Shown here: positions 1 through 6,367 of the stretch, piece by piece
Layout of the letters: every line of letters begins with the position of its first letter
Position numbering within the stretch: position 1 is the first letter of the stretch
IMG/VR virus record: IMGVR_UViG_3300031673_000146
Location: 1-42,319 of that record
Direction: 5' to 3' (one strand)
DNA from: a virus
DNA length: 42,319 nt
Notes under the pieces: model-generated
Told to the model about the DNA's origin: nothing
Databases searched by the model: none
Seen by the model: the letters and a program-made list of their open reading frames with translations, nothing else
Made by a program: the position numbers and the translations under genes

Positions 1-478
1 CCCTTGAAAAGAAATTAGAGTATGCTTCTTTGAAATTATCACAATACCCACCATCGACAATTGAATCTATAATATCTTCATCCCTAGCAAGGTATATATA
101 AGACATATCATCCTTTCCTATTTTTTCCACTATCTGTTTAGGAGATATGTGAATAGAGAATTTATCAGATAATCTATACAAAATATTTATCATTCTATAG
201 GCTTTTTCTTCTTTTACTTTTTCTAGTACTGATAGAGATGATTTACCTGGATTAAAAGAAATTATATCTATATCTTCTTTTGTTCTGAACAATATAGAAG
301 GTATGATAGTCACACCAAATCTTTTACCATAATCTTCTATAGAGGACGATTCGTACAAATCATAGTCCTCGCAAACAAATGATATTTTTATCTCTTCATT
401 AATGAATTTTTTACCTAGATATTCTATATATAACCTTGCAGATTTTACATTTTTTGGAATGCAAAAATAATCTTCCAT
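1..478 (-). CDS. Hypothetical protein, thioredoxin-fold-like, C-terminus cut off by window
   Basis: Leftward reading frame of 159 complete codons that stays open to the window edge, so its C-terminus is not seen. It starts MEDYFCIPKN behind an AGGAG SD site. Residues about 30-65 alternate a beta strand (KISFVCEDYD), a helix and GVTIIPSILF, a layout like the strand-helix-cisPro-strand core of thioredoxin/glutaredoxin folds. No CxxC is visible in the part present, so a redox role is not supported. A motif A promoter lies about 105 bases upstream, and the gene diverges from the tail-sheath gene. The fold suggestion is tentative; that it is a gene is well supported by the long open frame and SD. 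Confidence 0.7.
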   Translation of the reverse strand, partial: MEDYFCIPKNVKSARLYIEYLGKKFINEEIKISFVCEDYDLYESSSIEDYGKRFGVTIIPSILFRTKEDIDIISFNPGKSSLSVLEKVKEEKAYRMINILYRLSDKFSIHISPKQIVEKIGKDDMSYIYLARDEDIIDSIVDGGYCDNFKEAYSNFFSR

Positions 479-543
479 TTTATAATTCTCCTATATAATT
501 GTTTTTAAACACTTTTTTGTAAAAAATCTAATTCTTAAAAGTC

Positions 544-558
544 AGGACAAACTTTAAA
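544..558 (+). promoter_or_regulatory. Motif B upstream of tail sheath
   Basis: AGGACAAACTTTAAA, 84 bases before the sheath SD. The same word recurs upstream of other virion and packaging-side genes (3298, 4682, 16261, 17048, 17727, 18052; degenerate at 2471 and 41882), always in the sense orientation of the downstream gene. Best guess is a phage late-promoter element or a conserved mRNA 5' element; the sequence does not decide which. Confidence 0.6.
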
Positions 559-581
559 GAAGTACTAAACTATTATTTAGA

Positions 582-598
582 TTTAATATATATAATAG
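582..598 (-). promoter_or_regulatory. Motif A promoter-like element for the leftward gene at 1-478
   Basis: Sense strand reads CTATTATATATATTAAA. It is one of twelve near-identical copies placed upstream of accessory operons, here in the leftward orientation. It resembles an extended -10/late-promoter element (T4 late promoters are TATAAATA-like) with no obvious -35 partner. Confidence 0.6.
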
Positions 599-641
599 TA
601 ATGATGAAATTTTATGAAACTTTTAGATGGAGGTAATAAAC

Positions 642-2336
642 ATGGCCAATGTAGCTCCTGGTGTATATACCACAATCATTGATTTGTCAGAATATGTTGC
701 AGGAACCCCATCCACTATCGGATATTTACCGATTATATGTGAACAGGGTGAGGACAATAAATTAATATCTACGAATGCTAGAGATTTTTTTATCGATTTT
801 GGTGAACCAAATATTAATTATGCTGGAAAAAATTATGGACAAGGTCCATATATAGCATCATCATTTCTTAGAGAGAGTGACTCTTTATATGTAGTAAGAT
901 GCTTGCCTACAGATGCAAATTATAGCAATTTAGCATTGTATGCAGAATCTGGAAGCCAGCTAGGTGCAGATGGTACTGCAGATGTAACTTCTGCCAGTAT
1001 CAGTAATATAAATACTTCTGGGGAAATAAGTACCATAGTTGGTACAGATTCAACTGCTTGTATAATGTTCTATGGTGTTGGTAGAGGTGATTACTATGAT
1101 AATTATCAAATAGATATAAGCAAACATACAAACCCTCAATTATCAGACCCAGAAACAATGGGAAATTATGACATTGTATATGTCTTAGATTTATATAAAA
1201 GACAAGATGAAGACGATGAAGAAGGACAGCCTCAATATGAGATAATTGAATCGTATGAAGTGTCTTTTAATCCAGATAGATTAGATAGTTCTGGAGAAAG
1301 TATGTTTATTTATTATGTAATGGATAGATATTGCCGATTTGTTAAATGTGCAGTAAATGAATTAAATTGTACTCGCGCAATAGCAAATCAAGCAGATTTT
1401 TCTCAACCTTTTATAAATGGAGCTATCAATTTAGACGAAGGTAGTACAGGAACATTATTTGATTCAAATGGTATAGATTCTGATGTTGCAACACAAATAC
1501 TTGCACAAGCATATCAAGGAACTCTTCCAACTACTACCTCTAGTGTATATGTTGATGAAGTTTTAGATACTGATAATTATTATTTTACAATTGTTCTGGA
1601 TGGTGGATATCCTACAGATGTTAAAACATCTATAAATACACTTGTTAGAACAAGATTAGATTGTATGGCATTTGTTGATAATGGTGATAATGCAACTACA
1701 ACAGCAGCATTAAGTGCTAGAACCAATGACCATACATTCAATACTAAATACATGGCTCTTTATGAACCATATAACAAAATTTATGATTCTTATACTGGAA
1801 AAGATATATGGGTATCTCCTATTTATCACATGGCAAATATAATTCCATTTACAGATAATGTATCAGAAGTTTGGAACCCACCTGCTGGAACTAACCGTGC
1901 AACTATAGCAACAATTAAAGAACTCCGATTTAGTCCAAGACTTGGAGATAGAAATTCTTTTTATTTGGAACAAATAAATCCTATTGTTAAATTTTCTATT
2001 GGTAATGTTGTTTATTCTCAGTTGACTACCCAAAAAAGACCAACAGCTTTGCAAGATATTAATATTACTAGACTGGTTCTATATGTTAAAAGAGCATTAG
2101 AACAATTCTGTAAATTTTATATATTTGAATATAACGATTCTGAAACATGGAGCAAAGTTTCAAACGAAGTTAATTCTTTCCTTAAAGTAGTTCAGACCAA
2201 AAGAGGTTTGTATAGTTTTAGTGTAGATGTAGGTGCTACTGAATATGAACTTAAAGCAAAACAAATACATGTTAATGTTAAACTTAATCCTACTAGAACT
2301 ATAGAACAAATTTATTTGAATTTCTTTATTGTATAA
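642..2336 (+). CDS. Tail sheath protein (T4 gp18-like)
   Basis: 564-aa contractile tail sheath subunit, which polymerises around the tail tube and contracts during DNA injection. Recognised from the N-terminal PGVYTTIIDLSEYV, the standard start of phage sheath proteins, and from the C-terminal domain ending in a basic, strand-rich segment (VNVKLNPTRTIEQIYLNFFIV region) typical of the sheath handshake fold. T4 gp18 is longer (659 aa). An in-frame ATG at 627 exists, but GGAGG at 629-633 is an SD positioned for the ATG at 642, so 642 is chosen. Motif B lies upstream and two terminators follow. It is the first gene of the virion block, followed by the tube gene as in other myophages. Confidence 0.92.
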   Translation: MANVAPGVYTTIIDLSEYVAGTPSTIGYLPIICEQGEDNKLISTNARDFFIDFGEPNINYAGKNYGQGPYIASSFLRESDSLYVVRCLPTDANYSNLALYAESGSQLGADGTADVTSASISNINTSGEISTIVGTDSTACIMFYGVGRGDYYDNYQIDISKHTNPQLSDPETMGNYDIVYVLDLYKRQDEDDEEGQPQYEIIESYEVSFNPDRLDSSGESMFIYYVMDRYCRFVKCAVNELNCTRAIANQADFSQPFINGAINLDEGSTGTLFDSNGIDSDVATQILAQAYQGTLPTTTSSVYVDEVLDTDNYYFTIVLDGGYPTDVKTSINTLVRTRLDCMAFVDNGDNATTTAALSARTNDHTFNTKYMALYEPYNKIYDSYTGKDIWVSPIYHMANIIPFTDNVSEVWNPPAGTNRATIATIKELRFSPRLGDRNSFYLEQINPIVKFSIGNVVYSQLTTQKRPTALQDINITRLVLYVKRALEQFCKFYIFEYNDSETWSKVSNEVNSFLKVVQTKRGLYSFSVDVGATEYELKAKQIHVNVKLNPTRTIEQIYLNFFIV

Positions 2337-2347
2337 TATTAGAATAT

Positions 2348-2386
2348 AGATCATCTAAAACACAGCCCCTCACAGATGATCTTTTT
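2348..2386 (+). terminator. Hairpin terminator after sheath gene (first of two)
   Basis: AGATCATCT (2348-2356) pairs perfectly with AGATGATCT (2374-2382), followed by a T run. It is immediately followed by a second, stronger terminator. Confidence 0.75.
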
Positions 2387-2387
2387 G

Positions 2388-2421
2388 GGCCAAGTAACTA
2401 ATATGTTACTTGGCCTTTTTT
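2388..2421 (+). terminator. Strong intrinsic terminator after sheath gene (second of two)
   Basis: Perfect 11-bp stem GGCCAAGTAAC/GTTACTTGGCC (2388-2398 with 2405-2415), six-base loop, then TTTTTT. The tandem pair separates sheath from tube transcription, so the tube gene needs its own start signal. Confidence 0.88.
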
Positions 2422-2470
2422 AAAAATCCACATAGCATGTGTTAAAATGTGTTTAATATAGATAAAAGTA

Positions 2471-2478
2471 AGGACAAA
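2471..2478 (+). promoter_or_regulatory. Degenerate motif B upstream of tail tube gene
   Basis: AGGACAAA followed by GAAATAAA, 29 bases before the tube ATG. It matches only the first half of the AGGACAAACTTTAAA word, but lies in the expected place after the double terminator. Confidence 0.4.
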
Positions 2479-2499
2479 GAAATAAAAGGGAGGAATATT

Positions 2500-3228
2500 A
2501 TGGGAGCAACAAACGCATTTGCAGCTTTAAAGGAAAACAGGTTTTCAAGAAAATGGGGAGGTACTACAGCCGGAAGTACAGTAGATCCATATATATCAGG
2601 GTATTTTTTCACACAATGGGCATCAATACCATCTGACTTACAAACATATACTCAAATAGCTACTGAATCCGGAGTGAAAGATAATGACACTATAAAACAG
2701 GTTCTACACGCATCTTGTTTAGCAGTTACCATACCAGGTGGAACTGTTAATAAAGCAGAATTCACTGGATTGGGTGGTATAAAATGGTCAGTGCCTACAA
2801 ATGTAGAACAAGACAATACAGTAACACTTAAATTTTTAGAATTTTCAACGTTGCCTATTTTAGCAATTATGCATGGATGGGTAAGATTGATAAGAGATTA
2901 TAGAACAGGTGTAACTCCTCTCGTTGGAGCAGATGCCTATACAAAAAGTAAATATGCAGGAACTTTATATTATTGGACTACAAAACCAGATGGTTATACC
3001 GTTGAATATGGAGCATGTTTAACAGGAGTTTTTCCTCTAAAGGATCCAACCGATCAATATGGTGGAGATCTTGCAACTGTTGATAAGTTAGAGTTAGATA
3101 TAGATTTTAATGTTGATTATGTTTGGCATGAAGATTGGGTCATGGAACAATGTACAAAATATTCTGAGAGAGCATATGCTAATAAAGCAGCTACTGTAGA
3201 ATTATATGGAGCAACTGGCGCTAGATAA
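2500..3228 (+). CDS. Tail tube protein (gp19-like)
   Basis: 242-aa major tail tube subunit, inferred from position directly after the sheath gene and from sequence character: N-terminal FAALKENRFSRKWGG, a beta-rich middle (LAVTIPGGTVNKAEFTG, WSVPTNVEQDNTVTLKFLEF) and a C-terminal VDKLELDIDFNVDYVW strand, as expected for the tube beta-barrel. T4 gp19 is shorter (163 aa). The start is set at 2500 because GGGAGG at 2489-2494 is a good SD for it; an upstream in-frame extension to 2449 has no SD. Flanked by terminators on both sides, so probably transcribed alone, as suits a very abundant protein. Confidence 0.8.
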   Translation: MGATNAFAALKENRFSRKWGGTTAGSTVDPYISGYFFTQWASIPSDLQTYTQIATESGVKDNDTIKQVLHASCLAVTIPGGTVNKAEFTGLGGIKWSVPTNVEQDNTVTLKFLEFSTLPILAIMHGWVRLIRDYRTGVTPLVGADAYTKSKYAGTLYYWTTKPDGYTVEYGACLTGVFPLKDPTDQYGGDLATVDKLELDIDFNVDYVWHEDWVMEQCTKYSERAYANKAATVELYGATGAR

Positions 3229-3246
3229 TTAGAAATTTTTTATAAT

Positions 3247-3280
3247 AGAAGGGATAGGACTTTTCTTATCCCTTCTTTTT
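3247..3280 (+). terminator. Intrinsic terminator after tail tube gene
   Basis: Perfect 10-bp stem AGAAGGGATA/TATCCCTTCT (3247-3256 with 3267-3276) followed by a T run to 3280. Confidence 0.85.
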
Positions 3281-3297
3281 ACTATCTAAAAATTAAC

Positions 3298-3314
3298 AGG
3301 ACAAACTGTAAATA
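3298..3314 (+). promoter_or_regulatory. Motif B upstream of gp26/51-like gene
   Basis: AGGACAAACTGTAAATA, 62 bases before the ATG at 3360 and just after a terminator, the expected place for a new promoter. Confidence 0.6.
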
Positions 3315-3359
3315 ACTTTTAAAGGGGTAAATAATAATAATTTAAAAGAGGGGAAATAG

Positions 3360-4421
3360 ATGATAGGATCTAAAAGGTTAACGTATGAGTATCCTCATTA
3401 TAGCGTTATATGTCCACAAACAGGATGTACATTCGATGTAAGAACATTAAACGTACAAGAGGTAAATCAACTTAAGGGATCTATGATGGTTCAAACAAAA
3501 ACACCATCTTTGATAAATAAAATAATATGGGGAGCTATAGAAAGTAAACCAGATGATATTACTGATTTAGAAACATTCAAAAAAATGATAACTCTAAGAG
3601 ATAGAGAAGCAATTCTATATGGTATATACTGTTCTACATTTGGAGATGAAGAAGAATTTAAAGTTATGTGTAGAAAATGCGAAAATGAAGAAAATGTCAA
3701 AGTATCAATGGAAAAATTATTTTCAATGAATGCTTACCCAGGAAGTGAAAGTATAAAAAATTCTTATAAAGTAGCAAGAATTTCTGGAGATGCTGATTAT
3801 GATCCAGAAATTGAAAAAGCAATAGCTGATACAAAACCTCCACAGGGTATGCCAAAAGAAATTGCAAAATTTGATTATAAAATAGATGCTCCAGATGATG
3901 ACGATGGAATCATTATAGGTGAGAAGAGTGTAGATTATGTAGAAGATGAGCCAATACAACCACCAGTTAAAATAGAAGAACTAATTAAGAAAGCTTCTAC
4001 TCCGAAATATACATCTATATTAGATAAAAGACTAGATATAATCTTGCCTATTTCAAAAGTACACGCAATCTTAAAACAACCTACATTATTAGATGAGGAG
4101 AACTCATTAAAATCCATAGCATTTGCACAGAAAAAACAAACTGATCTGATGAATGAAATAATGGTTGTAGAAAGATTCGAACAATACAATGTAGGAGATA
4201 AAGTACCATCTGTCGTAATTTCAGAAAAGGAAGACATATTATTTGAATATGAAAAATTACCACCTAGAGACAAAACAGAAATATTTAAGAAATTCTATGA
4301 CGAATTCGGCCAATATGGTATAGATCTTAAGACAAAATATGCATGCTCTAAATGCGGAGAGTTAAATGAATTGGAGGTGGACATTGTTGTCCAGTTTTTT
4401 CGACTGGTGGCAAGATCCTAA
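3360..4421 (+). CDS. T4 gp26/gp51-like baseplate hub assembly protein with zinc ribbon
   Basis: 353 aa. Family assignment rests on position (after the tube and before gp25, as T4 gene 26 neighbours 25) and on a cysteine pattern often seen in this family: C18/C23 (CPQTGC), C104xxC107 (CRKC) and C329xxC332 (CSKC) followed by a terminal VQFFRL. The two CxxC pairs could form one zinc ribbon interrupted by an acidic, disordered-looking insertion around residues 170-205. In T4 these proteins act during hub assembly; tail assembly chaperones of other myophages occupy the same locus. The last codons overlap a small ORF in the +1 frame with a TTT-C run, raising possible frameshifting. SD is AGAGGGG. 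Function is inference by family and context. Confidence 0.55.
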   Translation: MIGSKRLTYEYPHYSVICPQTGCTFDVRTLNVQEVNQLKGSMMVQTKTPSLINKIIWGAIESKPDDITDLETFKKMITLRDREAILYGIYCSTFGDEEEFKVMCRKCENEENVKVSMEKLFSMNAYPGSESIKNSYKVARISGDADYDPEIEKAIADTKPPQGMPKEIAKFDYKIDAPDDDDGIIIGEKSVDYVEDEPIQPPVKIEELIKKASTPKYTSILDKRLDIILPISKVHAILKQPTLLDEENSLKSIAFAQKKQTDLMNEIMVVERFEQYNVGDKVPSVVISEKEDILFEYEKLPPRDKTEIFKKFYDEFGQYGIDLKTKYACSKCGELNELEVDIVVQFFRLVARS

Positions 4422-4629
4422 TTCAATTGATAAATTCAAGAAAGTAATAGATGAGAATGTCAGATCTCTCATGGAGTTGATGCATCAAGAGTGGTCTTCT
4501 ATAATGTTCATGCCATATAGATTTTTTATGGATACATTAAAATGGAAAATAGATTTAGAAAATGCAAAGATGGATAACACACCTGGAAAGACTGGAGGAT
4601 CATCATCAAAAGGTTTAGTCAAGGGATAA
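4384..4629 (+). CDS. Small protein overlapping the end of the gp26/51-like gene (+1 frame)
   Basis: About 81 aa, in the +1 frame relative to the upstream gene and overlapping its last 38 bases. An in-frame ATG at 4366 lies before the SD; GGAGG at 4373-4377 instead points to TTG at 4384 (or 4387), giving MLSSFFDWWQDPN. It could also be made as a C-terminal extension of the upstream protein by +1 slippage at TTT-C (4398-4401). The mature sequence is helical and Trp-rich (FFDWWQDP, MHQEWSSIMFMPYRFF) and ends in a Gly/Ser tail (GGSSSKGLVKG). Not recognised as a named family. Its place suggests a role in tail or hub assembly. A terminator follows directly. Confidence 0.6.
   Translation: MLSSFFDWWQDPNSIDKFKKVIDENVRSLMELMHQEWSSIMFMPYRFFMDTLKWKIDLENAKMDNTPGKTGGSSSKGLVKG
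4398..4401 (+). other. Candidate +1 ribosomal frameshift site
   Basis: In the frame of the 353-aa gene the codons read CAG TTT TTT CGA CTG. A tRNA-Phe in the P site on the second TTT can re-pair one base forward on TTC while the uncommon codon CGA waits in the A site, the usual arrangement for +1 slippage. The shift enters the downstream frame at GAC TGG TGG and adds about 77 residues. The alternative is independent initiation at TTG 4384. Confidence 0.35.
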
Positions 4630-4637
4630 TATTTAAG

Positions 4638-4672
4638 TGGATTGCAGCACTGATTGTTGCGATCCATTTTTT
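4638..4672 (+). terminator. Intrinsic terminator before gp25
   Basis: TGGATTGCA (4638-4646) pairs with TGCGATCCA (4658-4666) with one G-U pair, followed by TTTTTT. Confidence 0.8.
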
Positions 4673-4681
4673 CTATATATC

Positions 4682-4698
4682 AGGACAAACTTTAAATA
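4682..4698 (+). promoter_or_regulatory. Motif B upstream of the gp25 operon
   Basis: AGGACAAACTTTAAATA immediately after a terminator and 61 bases before the gp25 ATG. It heads the baseplate operon running to 10111. Confidence 0.6.
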
Positions 4699-4742
4699 TG
4701 TAGATATTCACATTAATATATTTTGAAGAGGTAGATAATTAT

Positions 4743-5171
4743 ATGGCCACTGGCGGAATAGAAATTTTTTTCAATAAGGTTCCTTCTAAAAAGAAAGTAC
4801 CTAACGGTGTAAGGCCTAAGATAACACAATCTGGAGATTTTCAACGTACAGAAGGAATAGATGAAATAATTAAAAGTCTTTCAAATATATTAATGATATC
4901 AAAAGGAACTTATTTTTTCGATTCAAAACTAGGATCTAATCTTTATAAATATATATTTGAACCAGTTGATATGGCTACGAGAACTGAAATAGAACAAGAA
5001 ATTTCACAATCTTTTTTTGAATATGAAAATAGAGCAGAGATAAATTATGAAGTATTATTTTTTAAAAATAAAAAAGGTTTCAGAATAAATATTTATGTTA
5101 AATATAGAGGAGAAAAAGGTAAACTCTCTATAGATATAGATGAATCACTATTGAGAACAATTGGTAATTAA
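4743..5171 (+). CDS. Baseplate wedge protein, gp25/lysozyme-like family
   Basis: 142 aa, close to the usual length of T4 gp25 (132 aa). The diagnostic stretch is FFDSKLGSNLYKYIFEPVD, matching the family pattern of an initial aromatic, G-S-x-L-x-x-x-L/I-F-E, then a T-x-x-x-I-x-x-x-I helix and a strand pair at the C-terminus. gp25 joins the wedge to the inner baseplate and primes sheath assembly. SD is AGAGG. It heads an operon whose members are almost contiguous (stop at 5171, next start at 5174). Confidence 0.88.
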   Translation: MATGGIEIFFNKVPSKKKVPNGVRPKITQSGDFQRTEGIDEIIKSLSNILMISKGTYFFDSKLGSNLYKYIFEPVDMATRTEIEQEISQSFFEYENRAEINYEVLFFKNKKGFRINIYVKYRGEKGKLSIDIDESLLRTIGN

Positions 5172-5173
5172 TT

Positions 5174-5692
5174 ATGAGTATAAGTAAACAATATATAGAT
5201 AAAAAAGCAAACGATGCTGCTACATCTCCAAAGAATAATATTCCAATACCAACAGAAGAACAAAAACAAAATGGTAATTATAAAAAAGGCCGTGTTAAAC
5301 TACATGGTTTTAATATCAGCATTGAGAATCCAAAAGGAAGTATTAGAAGTGGTACTGATAGCAATGGGAAAAAATGGTCTGTAAAGATTAAAAATCATTA
5401 TGGATATATAAATGGTAATAACATTGGAAAAGATGGAGATCCTATAGATGTATTTTTGGGACCAGATCCGAATAGTGAAAATATTTTTATTGTAAATCAA
5501 AAAAATAACGAAGATAAATTCGATGAACATAAAATATTAATAGGGTTTGATACGTTCAAAGATGCTATCAATGGATATCTAGATAATTATGAAAAAGGTT
5601 GGGATATGATAATGTCTGTTCATCAGACATCTATAGATAAGTTTAAAGACTGGATGAAGTCTGGAAAACTTAAAACTCCATATAAGGATTAA
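5174..5692 (+). CDS. Pyrophosphatase-fold domain protein (polyvalent-protein InPase-like)
   Basis: 172 aa. Residues about 37-165 match the small inorganic-pyrophosphatase-like domain known from phage and mobile-element polyvalent proteins: GRVKLHGFNISIENPKGSIR, then KKWSVKIKNHYGYING, then the acidic metal-binding core KDGDPIDVFLGPDP (D87, D89, D92), and NIFIVNQ. Here it is a stand-alone protein between gp25 and further baseplate genes, with start and stop spaced 2 bases from its neighbours, so it is translated with virion proteins. In polyvalent proteins the domain accompanies incoming DNA; a virion-associated or DNA-synthesis (pyrophosphate removal) role are both possible. The N-terminal 35 residues are low-complexity and basic. 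No clear SD; translation is probably coupled to gp25. Confidence 0.7.
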   Translation: MSISKQYIDKKANDAATSPKNNIPIPTEEQKQNGNYKKGRVKLHGFNISIENPKGSIRSGTDSNGKKWSVKIKNHYGYINGNNIGKDGDPIDVFLGPDPNSENIFIVNQKNNEDKFDEHKILIGFDTFKDAINGYLDNYEKGWDMIMSVHQTSIDKFKDWMKSGKLKTPYKD

Positions 5693-5694
5693 CA

Positions 5695-6351
5695 ATGCAA
5701 CCGTGGATTAGAAGATACAATTATATTTCAGATTATTATAATACTGTTTATAATACTTATACAAATGTATATCCTGGATATCCAGTAACGTATTATTCTG
5801 TAGATTGGACTGAGAGTGTGTATGATACGAATCTTATGGCTGGAAGTTATGAGAAAAATGGGGTCGGTTCTTTAACAGGAATTAAATTTAAAAAGATTCT
5901 ACTATTACCAGTATATGGAGTTGAACAAATAACTCCATCTAACAATGGTGGAGAAAAAGGTCTTACTCTTCACGATACAGAGACTAGCACTGTATCATTT
6001 TCAAGCGATTATGGATTAAAACCATACGAATGGGATGTTATACATTTTAGCCAAGGATTTATGTCTCCAGATAATAATGATAATGGACCAGTGTTTGTAG
6101 TTAGAAATACTAGCCCTGCAACATATGGGCGCATGACACATTGGAAATGTGATATAAAAACAGCTCCATACACTCTTGGAGATGTCAAAAAACAAATAAG
6201 CAGCGAATATATGTTTTTAGAATTTACAAAACAGATACATAGATTAGATATTGCTGCAATATTAATAAAATTACAACAAAGATCAGATAGTCTTTCTGAA
6301 AATCTTAAAGATATTTTCCATGATATAGGATTTTACTTGCAGGATATATGA
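5695..6351 (+). CDS. Putative baseplate protein of unknown family
   Basis: 218 aa. Not recognised. The N-terminus is very Tyr-rich (RRYNYISDYYNTVYNTYTNVYPGYPVTYYSVDW), the middle is beta-rich (EWDVIHFSQG, GPVFVVRNTS) and the last 60 residues are helical (FTKQIHRLDIAAILIKLQQR). It lies between the gp25 operon head and the gp6-like gene, the slot where T4-like phages place wedge genes such as 53, but no gp53 sequence signature is visible. Translation starts 2 bases after the upstream stop, and the gene ends with TGA. A baseplate role is inferred from context only. Confidence 0.65.
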   Translation: MQPWIRRYNYISDYYNTVYNTYTNVYPGYPVTYYSVDWTESVYDTNLMAGSYEKNGVGSLTGIKFKKILLLPVYGVEQITPSNNGGEKGLTLHDTETSTVSFSSDYGLKPYEWDVIHFSQGFMSPDNNDNGPVFVVRNTSPATYGRMTHWKCDIKTAPYTLGDVKKQISSEYMFLEFTKQIHRLDIAAILIKLQQRSDSLSENLKDIFHDIGFYLQDI

Positions 6352-6367
6352 TTGGAGGGGATGAATA

